Of a DNA stretch of 5,966 bases, positions 1 through 5,139 are shown in pieces (positions within the stretch are counted from its first letter, which is position 1; the number at the start of each line of letters is the position of its first letter). Position numbers and translations under genes: made by a program. Source of the stretch: Chloroflexota bacterium (GTDB lineage Bacteria; Chloroflexota; Anaerolineae; Ardenticatenales; Ardenticatenaceae); contig DOUV01000994.1 in assembly GCA_003520455.1 (NCBI GenBank), positions 1 through 5,966 of the forward strand, read 5' to 3'. The notes beneath the pieces are model-generated. The model was not told where the DNA came from. It saw only the letters and a program-made list of their open reading frames with translations, and searched no databases.

Positions 1-281
1 ACCGGCACCTCTTCAGGGCCGGCACCCTCCGCGGGTTCCTCGCCGGGCTCGCCGATGCGCCCAACTACGGTGCCCACCGGGACGCGCTCGCCCGGCGGGA
101 CGACGATCTCGATCAGCGCCCCATCGGCCGGCGACTCCATCTCGACGGTGGCCTTTTCGGTCTCGACCTCTGCAATGGGGTCGCCCTTCTTGACCGTTTC
201 ACCGACCGACTTGAGCCAGTTCGAGATCGCGCCTTCCTCCATGTCGAAGCCCAGCTTGGGCATTGTGATATCGGTTGCCAC
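1..281 (-). CDS. pdhC: Dihydrolipoamide acyltransferase (E2) of pyruvate dehydrogenase, N-terminal lipoyl domain, partial
   Basis: This is the N-terminal 93 residues of an E2 subunit; the rest lies beyond the left edge. E2 carries the acetyl group from E1 to CoA on a swinging lipoyl-lysine. Residues 4-78 form one lipoyl domain: it opens with ITMPKLGFDMEEG, and the lipoyl-lysine hairpin is EVETEKATVEMESPADG, so K43 is the predicted lipoylated residue. After residue 78 the chain becomes Glu/Pro/Gly/Ala-rich, as in E2 interdomain linkers. The peripheral-subunit-binding and catalytic domains are not visible. The start is a GTG at 279-281, preceded by AAAGGAG (289-295) with 7-nt spacing. The frame stays open upstream to an ATG at 414-416, but that stretch is Arg-rich and unlike a lipoyl domain. 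The gene lies 179 nt after pdhB, with no terminator seen between them. A lone lipoyl domain cannot prove the substrate; the E1 neighbours point to pyruvate. Confidence 0.9.
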   Translation of the reverse strand, partial: MATDITMPKLGFDMEEGAISNWLKSVGETVKKGDPIAEVETEKATVEMESPADGALIEIVVPPGERVPVGTVVGRIGEPGEEPAEGAGPEEVP

Positions 282-460
282 TGGTTCACTCCTTTGGAAA
301 CAGTCCGCCGCCAGCCGTCGGGCGTGGTGCTTCACACGCGTTCGCCTGTCAGCCTGGAGGTGGGGGCTCGAGCGGCTGCGGCGAGTTGCGCGCCGGCAAG
401 CGCTTCCGGGCCCCATTTTGCTTTCCTTCACCCAATTTCGGGCTGGCGGCAATGCTCGCC

Positions 461-1435
461 CTATCCGACCAGCTCAAGAATGCTTTGCTTGATGTCTTCC
501 TTGGTTGGCATCGCCAACCGTTCGAGGTTCTTGGCGTAGGGGAGGGGAACCTCCAGGGCCGCGATTCGCTTGAGAGGCGCATCGAGATAGTCGAAGCCAC
601 GCTCGTAGATCTGAGCCGCAATCTCGGCGCTCATACCGGCGGTTTTGAAATCTTCGGTCACGATTGCAGCGTGGTAGGTCTTCTTGAAGGAGGCGATGAC
701 CGGCTCCAGATCGAGCGGGCGGAGAGTGCGCAGGTCCACGACCTCGCACTCGATTCCTTCCTTGCTGAGATCGTCGGCCGCCTCCATCGTCAGGGGCAAC
801 ATCCGGCCGTAGGTCACCACGGTGACGTCGTTGCCCTGGCGCTTGACGTCGCTCTTTCCAATCGGTATCGTGAAATTGTTGTCATCGGGCACCTCGCCGC
901 GATAGCGGTAGAGGCCGGTATGCTCGATGAAGATCACCGGGTCGGGGTCGCGAATGGCCGTCTTAAGCAAGCCGTAGCAATCGGCCGCTGTGCCGGGGAA
1001 CAGGACCTTGAGGCCGGGCATGTACGAGAACCAGGCCTCGAACGTCTGGGAGTGGGTCGCGGAGAGCTGGCCCCAACCAGCGGCCGTGCGAACCACCAGC
1101 GGAACGTTAAACTGCCCACCAAACATGTAGTGGACTTTGGCCGCGTGGTTGACGATCGCATCCAGACCCAGGACCGCGAAGTTCACCGTCATGTACTCGA
1201 GAATCGGCCGCAGCCCATTCATGGCGGCGCCCACCGCCGTTCCGCCCATCACCATCTCGCTAATGGGCGTGTCGCGCACGCGTTTCGCGCCGAACATGTT
1301 ATACATGTCGCGCGAGACGCCGTAGGTTCCTCCCCAGACGCCGACCTCCTCACCCATCAGAAAGACGGTCTCGTCTCGCTCCATTTCTTCGATCATCGCG
1401 CGGCGGACCGCCTCGCGGATTGTCATCTGCGCCAT
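461..1435 (-). CDS. pdhB: Pyruvate dehydrogenase E1 component, beta subunit
   Basis: Beta subunit (324 aa, normal length) of the thiamine-diphosphate-dependent E1 heterotetramer, which decarboxylates pyruvate and reductively acetylates the lipoyl arm of E2. It shows the typical transketolase-like start (MTIREAVRRAMIEEMERDE), then GEEVGVWGGTYGVSRD near residue 28. In DTPISE, E60 aligns with the Glu that activates the cofactor (E59 of mature human E1 beta). THSQ follows, with H128 matching the conserved active-site His. The C-terminal transketolase domain contains GIECEVVDLRTLRPLD and the conserved DAPLKRIAALEVPLPYAKNLE. A GTG codon immediately precedes the ATG at 1433-1435. I prefer the ATG because AGAGGG (1442-1447) lies 6 nt from it and only 3 nt from the GTG. 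The gene follows pdhA by 80 nt, a gap in which I see only a weak GGCAA/TTGCC inverted repeat. Acetoin or branched-chain E1 beta is the alternative; the sequence looks PDH-type. Confidence 0.93.
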   Translation of the reverse strand: MAQMTIREAVRRAMIEEMERDETVFLMGEEVGVWGGTYGVSRDMYNMFGAKRVRDTPISEMVMGGTAVGAAMNGLRPILEYMTVNFAVLGLDAIVNHAAKVHYMFGGQFNVPLVVRTAAGWGQLSATHSQTFEAWFSYMPGLKVLFPGTAADCYGLLKTAIRDPDPVIFIEHTGLYRYRGEVPDDNNFTIPIGKSDVKRQGNDVTVVTYGRMLPLTMEAADDLSKEGIECEVVDLRTLRPLDLEPVIASFKKTYHAAIVTEDFKTAGMSAEIAAQIYERGFDYLDAPLKRIAALEVPLPYAKNLERLAMPTKEDIKQSILELVG

Positions 1436-1515
1436 CACTCACCCTCTCTTGTCGGGCAACGTACCGCTTTGCCCCCTCGTACGCAGGACAAATTGCCAAT
1501 CTGTTGTACCACCGG

Positions 1516-2523
1516 CTACGTGCCACTGTTCTCGCCGACGGGGTTCGCAAAGATGTTCGCCCACAGAGCCTCGGGTTCGGGGGCCGGGCTCTCCTCGGCA
1601 AAACGCACCGCGGCCTGAACCTCGCGCTCGGCCTCGTCGACAATCTGGTCGAGTTGCTCAGCGGGAACGTTCCGCTCTTTTTGGAGGTACTCGCGGAAGC
1701 GGTTGATGGGGTCGTGACGCATCGCTTCCTCGACCTCCTCTTTGCTGCGGTACCGCTCGGCATCACCCATTGAGTGACCCCGGAAGCGATAGGTCACCGC
1801 CTCGATGAGGTACGGTCCCTCACCACCCCGGGTGTGCTCGACCGCGTTCTTGACCACCTCATAGACCGCGATCGGATCGGTTCCGTCGACGCGCTCGGAG
1901 GGGATGTCGTAAGCACAGGCCTTGCGGTATATCTCCTCGACCGCCGAAGCCCGCTCGACCGCCGTGCCCATCCCATAGAGGTTGTTCTCGACCATGTAGA
2001 TGATCGGGAGGTCCCAGACCTTCCCCAGGTTCAGAGACTCGTGGAAGTATCCATTGTTGGTGGCGCCGTCGCCGAAGATACACAGTGTGACACGGTCGCG
2101 TCCCAAGTACTGGTCGGCCAGCGCGATCCCATCAGCCAGGGCAATATGGCCGGCCACAATCGCGTAGCCGCCCCAGAAGTGCTTGCCGGCATCGGCCAAG
2201 TGCATCGAGCCGCCTTTGCCCGTGCTGACGCCGGTAGACTTGCCGTATAGTTCGGCCATGACGGCTTTCGGCTCCATTCCACGTGCCAGCGCGTGGCCGT
2301 GGTCGCGGTAGTGAGTGATTACGTTGTCTTCCTCACGGAGAGCCGCCATAGCACCAACAGCGACCGGCTCCTGGCCGATGTAGAGGTGCAAGAAACCGCC
2401 AATGTGACCATGTTGATAGGCGTTGGCCGCCTCCTCTTCGATTCGGCGAATCAACACCATCTCGTGATACCAGTCAAGCAATTGCTCCGTGGTGAGGTCT
2501 GTCGTCATCGTTTTCGTTGCCAT
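1516..2523 (-). CDS. pdhA: Pyruvate dehydrogenase E1 component, alpha subunit
   Basis: Alpha subunit (335 aa) of pyruvate dehydrogenase E1, which supplies most of the thiamine-diphosphate pocket. The N-terminal part reads YHEMVLIRRIEEEA (19-32) and GGFLHLYIGQEPVAVG (42-57), followed by the YRDHGHALARG segment (72-82). The ThDP/Mg motif starts at GDGATNNG (151-158) and ends at the Asn pair N180-N181 in VENNLYGM. The active-site loop is YRFRGHSMGDAERYRSKEE (245-263), the equivalent of the phosphorylation loop of mitochondrial E1 alpha. GGFLHLYIGQE and RFRGHSMGD favour PDH over branched-chain or acetoin enzymes. The frame is open for 17 more codons upstream, to an ATG at 2572-2574. I chose the ATG at 2521-2523 because AAGGAG (2529-2534) sits 5 nt before it and the extension is not family-like. 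The gene begins 77 nt after the M42 peptidase stop and is followed by pdhB, its obligate partner. Confidence 0.93.
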   Translation of the reverse strand: MATKTMTTDLTTEQLLDWYHEMVLIRRIEEEAANAYQHGHIGGFLHLYIGQEPVAVGAMAALREEDNVITHYRDHGHALARGMEPKAVMAELYGKSTGVSTGKGGSMHLADAGKHFWGGYAIVAGHIALADGIALADQYLGRDRVTLCIFGDGATNNGYFHESLNLGKVWDLPIIYMVENNLYGMGTAVERASAVEEIYRKACAYDIPSERVDGTDPIAVYEVVKNAVEHTRGGEGPYLIEAVTYRFRGHSMGDAERYRSKEEVEEAMRHDPINRFREYLQKERNVPAEQLDQIVDEAEREVQAAVRFAEESPAPEPEALWANIFANPVGENSGT

Positions 2524-2528
2524 GATTT

Positions 2529-2534
2529 CTCCTT
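2529..2534 (-). promoter_or_regulatory. Ribosome binding site that fixes the pdhA start
   Basis: AAGGAG read on the minus strand, 5 nt before the ATG at 2521-2523. It decides for this start over the in-frame ATG 51 nt upstream, which has no comparable site. Confidence 0.8.
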
Positions 2535-2600
2535 CTTCGCGGCGGGGGCGAGCCGATTCAACCTGGCCTTTCACCCCTCAACTCTCACGCGAACACCCGT

Positions 2601-3662
2601 CTACCGATGGTCGCTGACGTGGGAAGCGGTTGTCAGGAAGGCCACCAGCAGATCAATCGTGGCCTGAATATCGGCGGTGTGGCAGGCTTCGACCACCGTA
2701 TGGATATAGCGGGTGGGCACGGAGAGCGTGATCGCGGGCACGCCGGCCCGTGAGCGCTGGATCGCGCTGGCATCGGTGCCGCCCAATGGCAGCACTTCAA
2801 GCTGGTAAGGGATTGCACGGCGCTCCGCCAGCGCGATGAATTCGTCTACCAACCAACGGGTGGAAATGCTGGCCGAGTCCATCACCTTGATCCCGACACC
2901 CTCACCGAGGCGAGATACAGCCTCTTCGGCCGGCGTGCCCGGGATGTCCACTGCCAGAGTGGTATCCAACGCGACGCCGAGGGTCGGCTCGACGCCGAAG
3001 GCTGAGGTCTGAGCGCCGCGCAGACCGACCTCTTCCTGCGTCGTGAAGACAGCATAGAGATCGTGGGGTAGGGGCCTGTCACGGAGTGCCTTCAGCGTTT
3101 CGATCAGGACGAAGACGGCGACGCGGTCGTCCATGTCTTTGCCCGAGACCAGGTTCCCGACCGGGCGCAGCTCTTGGATCAGGGTCACCGGATCCCCAAC
3201 GCGCACGCGAGCCTGGACCTCCCCGGCCGGGAGGCCCAGGTCTACGAAGAACTCCTTGATCTCAGGAATCTTTTTGCGCTCTTCTTCGTTGGCAATATGA
3301 ACCGGCTTGGTGCCAGGGTAGAGGATGCCCGGGAGGTCGCCATCGCGCGTCCAGACCAGCACGTGTCGAGCGAAAAGATTGCGGGTGTCGAAGCCACCGG
3401 TGTTGTGGACGCGCAGGAAGCCCTGCTCGTCGATGTGCCGGACGAGAAAGCCAATTTCATCCATATGGGCTGCGACCATGATGCGCTCGCGCGGCGCCGT
3501 TGCGGACGCAGCATGCTTGACGGCGATCAAGTTCCCGAGAGCGTCGATACGTGTCTCGTCGACCAGGCCAGAAATTGCCTCGTGAACGATCGCCCGCACG
3601 CGCTCCTCGCGACTGGGAATGCCGGCAGCCGCCGAGAGACGGCCAAGCAAAGTGAGATCCAT
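2601..3662 (-). CDS. M42-family metallo-aminopeptidase (FrvX/TET-like)
   Basis: A 353-aa peptidase of family M42 (clan MH), dinuclear-metal exo-aminopeptidases that often form large tetrahedral dodecamers in the cytoplasm. All expected metal and catalytic positions are visible: H66 in AAHMDEIGF (with D68), D178 in GKDMDDRVA as bridging ligand, E210-E211 in TTQEEVGLRGA (general base and ligand), D233 in ALDTT, and H321 in VPTRYIHT. LPLGGTDASAIQRSRAGVPA (292-310) is the typical segment near the C-terminus. Length is normal for the family. No signal peptide is seen. The ATG at 3660-3662 has GGAG 7 nt upstream (3670-3673) and lies one base after the stop of the mini-ORF behind lipA, so translation may be coupled. 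Family members are often labelled endoglucanase or glutamyl aminopeptidase; the sequence does not give the substrate. Its position between lipA and pdhA is unexplained. Confidence 0.92.
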   Translation of the reverse strand: MDLTLLGRLSAAAGIPSREERVRAIVHEAISGLVDETRIDALGNLIAVKHAASATAPRERIMVAAHMDEIGFLVRHIDEQGFLRVHNTGGFDTRNLFARHVLVWTRDGDLPGILYPGTKPVHIANEEERKKIPEIKEFFVDLGLPAGEVQARVRVGDPVTLIQELRPVGNLVSGKDMDDRVAVFVLIETLKALRDRPLPHDLYAVFTTQEEVGLRGAQTSAFGVEPTLGVALDTTLAVDIPGTPAEEAVSRLGEGVGIKVMDSASISTRWLVDEFIALAERRAIPYQLEVLPLGGTDASAIQRSRAGVPAITLSVPTRYIHTVVEACHTADIQATIDLLVAFLTTASHVSDHR

Positions 3663-3663
3663 G

Positions 3664-3732
3664 TCATTGCTCCAGTAGCAGGCGCCGCCCCGTTTCCAGA
3701 GTGAGGGCCAGCGCCTGAGGGTAACGGCTCAC
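3664..3732 (-). CDS. Possible 22-codon mini-ORF linking lipA and the M42 peptidase gene
   Basis: This short frame fills the whole gap between lipA and the peptidase gene. Its GTG overlaps the lipA stop (GTGA, 3729-3732), and its TGA (3664-3666) is one base before the peptidase ATG. The product would be VSRYPQALALTLETGRRLLLEQ split after residue 20 as VSRYPQALALTLETGRRLLL plus EQ, a Leu/Arg/Glu-rich likely amphipathic helix with codon choice like its neighbours. There is no good Shine-Dalgarno of its own, so any translation would depend on ribosomes finishing lipA. It could be a coupling device, the tail of a gene lost between lipA and the peptidase gene, or chance. I do not recognise a family. 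Confidence 0.25.
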   Translation of the reverse strand: MSRYPQALALTLETGRRLLLEQ

Positions 3733-4658
3733 GCCGCTGCTCGTCTCGCCGCGGCAGCCGTCTGTTCGTGGGCGTGGTAGCTTGAGCGAACGAGGGGGCC
3801 GCTCTCCACGTGCTTGAAACCGAGTTCGAGGCCGATCCGTTTCAGTTCGGCAAACTCTTCCGGCCGGACGTAGCGCCGGATGGGCAGATGCCAGGGACTC
3901 GGCCGGAGGTACTGGCCGATCGTCACAATATCCACCTCGGCGGCGCACAAATCACGCAGCACCTGAACGACTTCATCGACGGTCTCGCCCAGACCAACCA
4001 TGAGGCCGCTCTTGGTCATCATGCCGGCCGGTCCCCACGCCTTCGCCCGGCGCAACAGTTCCAGGCTCTGGGCGTACTTTGCTTTCGGACGGACGCGCGG
4101 GTAGAGCCGCGGAACAGTCTCGATGTTGTGGTTGTGAATATCCGGCCCGGCCTCCACGATCGTGCGAACGGCGGCCGGGTTGCCTTCAAAGTCGGGCGTG
4201 AGCACCTCGATCCCGCAGTCCGGGCTGTACTCACGAATCCGGCGGATCAACAAGGCGAAGATCACGGCGCCCCCGTCGGGGAGGTCGTCGCGGTTGACGC
4301 TCGTAATGACAGCGTGGCGCAGGCCGAGGGCCTGAACGGCGCGAGCACAACGCTCGGGCTCATCCCAGTCGAGTCCCTGTGGGCGGCCCTTGGTCACAGC
4401 GCAGAAGCGACAGCCGCGCGTGCAAATCGCACCTAACAGCATGAAGGTGGCGGTGCGATGCTCCCAGCACTCCCCGATGTTGGGACAATGGGCTTCCTCA
4501 CAGACCGTATTGAGACCACTGGTGCGCATGAGCTGCACCAGATCTCGGTAGTTGGAGCCGCCGGGTGCCTTAACTTTGAGCCAGGGTGGCTTGGGGGCCC
4601 GGCGATCGGGATCAGGCACGATCGGCGGAAGATCTACGAAGGTGACATTACTTTCCAT
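3729..4658 (-). CDS. lipA: Lipoyl synthase (radical SAM)
   Basis: LipA (309 aa, usual length) inserts two sulfur atoms into protein-bound octanoyl groups to make the lipoyl cofactor, using S-adenosylmethionine radical chemistry in the cytoplasm. Both cysteine motifs are present: the auxiliary-cluster motif C53-x4-C58-x5-C64 (CEEAHCPNIGEC) and the radical-SAM motif C79-x3-C83-x2-C86 (CTRGCRFC). The C-terminal RSSY (291-294) supplies the serine that ligates the auxiliary cluster. Other hallmarks are VITSVNRDDLPDGGA, the HNIETVPRLYPRVRP segment and KSGLMVGLGET. The Ala/Arg-rich tail is not conserved. I start at the ATG at 4656-4658 because GGAG (4665-4668) lies 6 nt upstream; an in-frame start 48 nt further up has no support. 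Its substrate, the PdhC lipoyl domain, is encoded downstream on the same strand. A long leader with an intrinsic terminator precedes it. Confidence 0.96.
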   Translation of the reverse strand: MESNVTFVDLPPIVPDPDRRAPKPPWLKVKAPGGSNYRDLVQLMRTSGLNTVCEEAHCPNIGECWEHRTATFMLLGAICTRGCRFCAVTKGRPQGLDWDEPERCARAVQALGLRHAVITSVNRDDLPDGGAVIFALLIRRIREYSPDCGIEVLTPDFEGNPAAVRTIVEAGPDIHNHNIETVPRLYPRVRPKAKYAQSLELLRRAKAWGPAGMMTKSGLMVGLGETVDEVVQVLRDLCAAEVDIVTIGQYLRPSPWHLPIRRYVRPEEFAELKRIGLELGFKHVESGPLVRSSYHAHEQTAAAARRAAA

Positions 4659-4670
4659 ACTTCTCTCCAG

Positions 4671-4687
4671 CCTCGCTCCTGGCGAGG
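4671..4687 (-). promoter_or_regulatory. Small hairpin next to the lipA ribosome binding site
   Basis: On the minus strand CCTCGC (4682-4687), a 5-nt loop (4677-4681) and GCGAGG (4671-4676) form a perfect 6-bp stem, ending two bases before the lipA Shine-Dalgarno GGAG (4665-4668). It could shield or present the site. An AGGAG string spans the loop and stem but is too far from the ATG to be the working site. Confidence 0.4.
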
Positions 4688-4712
4688 TCACGATAGGCTG
4701 CCACAAGCCAAC

Positions 4713-4758
4713 AAAAAAGGCGACGCCGGCTCATCCGAGGAGCTGCAGCCCGGTCGCC
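4713..4758 (-). terminator. Intrinsic terminator (attenuator) upstream of lipA
   Basis: On the minus strand GGCGAC (4753-4758) pairs with GTCGCC (4719-4724). The stem extends through CGG and CT of the 5' arm with AG and CCG of the 3' arm, with small bulges. Six T follow directly (4713-4718). It points toward lipA and ends 54 nt before its ATG, with no gene ending close upstream that needs it, so attenuation is the simplest explanation. Confidence 0.7.
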
Positions 4759-4977
4759 TCTGGAATCGTCGCGGCCCGCTTGCGGAAAGGTTCCTAGCGA
4801 CTCCCCTCAGCCGGCCTGGTCCCGGACCTGCGAGCCAGAAAGCTCTTCACGGACGACGCCGCCTTCCCCAGAGTCGCGCTCCTCTTCGGAATGAGTCCCT
4901 GCCCGGATCACACCGATCACTCGACGGAGGTGGATCCGAATATCCGCGCTCGGAGCGCGCTCTTCGCCCGGCCGTTG

Positions 4978-5048
4978 ATGAGAGGTGTCTCCTTGTTTGG
5001 GCCGGGTGATACGGCCCACCCGTACCCAGACAAATTCTCACACCTCAT
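4978..5048 (-). promoter_or_regulatory. Long hairpin at the 5' end of the lipA leader
   Basis: Read on the minus strand, GAGGTGT (5040-5046) pairs with ACACCTC (4982-4988), with ATG/CAT pairs possible beyond a small bulge. Inside it, TTGT (5030-5033) pairs with ACAA (4993-4996), TGGG (5025-5028) with CCCA (4998-5001), and CGGGTG (5017-5022) with CACCCG (5003-5008), closing an 8-nt loop. This gives about 21-24 pairs starting some 16 nt after the predicted transcription start. No known RNA family was recognised. Confidence 0.55.
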
Positions 5049-5070
5049 TAACGGCGGGGCGAGACGAGGA

Positions 5071-5100
5071 ATTATAACAAGGCCGCCAAATCCTTGTCAA
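5071..5100 (-). promoter_or_regulatory. Sigma-70-type promoter of the lipA-pdh operon
   Basis: On the minus strand a perfect -35 TTGACA (5095-5100) and a perfect -10 TATAAT (5071-5076) are separated by 18 bases. Transcription would start near 5064 and run toward lipA. It is the best promoter in the window; nothing comparable is seen in the gaps inside the operon. Confidence 0.8.
5077..5097. promoter_or_regulatory. Inverted repeat within the divergent promoters, operator candidate
   Basis: ACAAGG (5077-5082) and CCTTGT (5092-5097) form a perfect 6-bp inverted repeat with a 9-nt spacer. It fills the space between the -10 and -35 of the minus-strand promoter and overlaps the -35 of the plus-strand promoter, where a bound repressor would block both. 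The repeat could be chance; no regulator family is identified. Confidence 0.35.
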
Positions 5101-5122
5101 CGCACTTTCCCAGGCTTACAAT
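5094..5122 (+). promoter_or_regulatory. Promoter of the molybdopterin-binding gene
   Basis: -35 TTGTCA (5094-5099) and -10 TACAAT (5117-5122), each one base off consensus, with a 17-base spacer. The -35 overlaps that of the divergent lipA promoter. The start of transcription would fall near 5129, at the AGGAGG (5129-5134), so the 5' leader would be only about 11 nt. Confidence 0.5.
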
Positions 5123-5139
5123 AGCACCAGGAGGATGCC

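Larger units (their letters stand above)
4659..5064 (-). promoter_or_regulatory. Long 5' leader of the lipA-pdh operon, candidate attenuating RNA
   Basis: From the predicted transcription start (about 5064) to the lipA ATG the transcript would have a leader of about 400 nt with no convincing gene. In order it holds a long imperfect hairpin (4978-5048), a GC-rich middle with several short inverted repeats (for example GCGCTC/GAGCGC around 4943-4955), a GTCGC...GCGAC pair (4797-4801 with 4768-4772), an intrinsic terminator (4713-4758) and a small hairpin by the ribosome binding site. The first GTCGC could instead pair with the GGCGAC that makes the 5' arm of the terminator, which would be an antiterminator. 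I found no T-box sequence and none of the SAM, TPP, FMN, cobalamin or glycine riboswitch signatures. An alternative reading is an independent small RNA of about 350 nt that ends at the terminator. Confidence 0.5.

Noticed and set aside
275..1618. A 447-codon plus-strand open frame antisense to pdhB
   Set aside because: It lies opposite a gene with clear catalytic motifs, its translation is His/Arg/Ala-rich with no recognisable family, and long antisense frames are common in GC-rich genes.
461..2523. Acetoin dehydrogenase (acoAB) instead of PDH
   Set aside because: E1 alpha has GGFLHLYIGQE and RFRGHSMGD typical of PDH, and E1 beta has DTPISE in the PDH context; no acetoin genes are visible. 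It cannot be fully excluded from E1 sequence alone.
2524..2574. Longer pdhA start
   Set aside because: The 17-residue extension is charged and not family-like, and AAGGAG precedes the inner ATG at ideal spacing.
4659..4706. Longer lipA start
   Set aside because: The extension would be encoded by the hairpin and Shine-Dalgarno region and has no ribosome binding site of its own.
4921..4950. GGTGGATCCG on the plus strand resembling a T-box core
   Set aside because: It is on the strand opposite the leader, deviates from the consensus, and is followed by no terminator directed at the plus-strand gene.
4917..5048. 43-codon ATG frame as a leader peptide
   Set aside because: No Shine-Dalgarno, no run of regulatory codons, and its ATG is inside the 5' hairpin stem.
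4713..5064. T-box riboswitch
   Set aside because: The overall plan (long leader, terminator) fits, but the conserved AGGGTGGNACCGCG antiterminator sequence and stem I AGTA motif are absent on the minus strand, and lipA is not a usual T-box target.
4713..5064. RNase P RNA, tmRNA, SRP RNA or 6S RNA between the promoter and terminator
   Set aside because: I looked for GAGGAAAGTCC and ACAGAAA (RNase P), the tmRNA ends and the SRP GGAAGGAAGCA loop; none is present, and the folding does not suggest a 6S rod.
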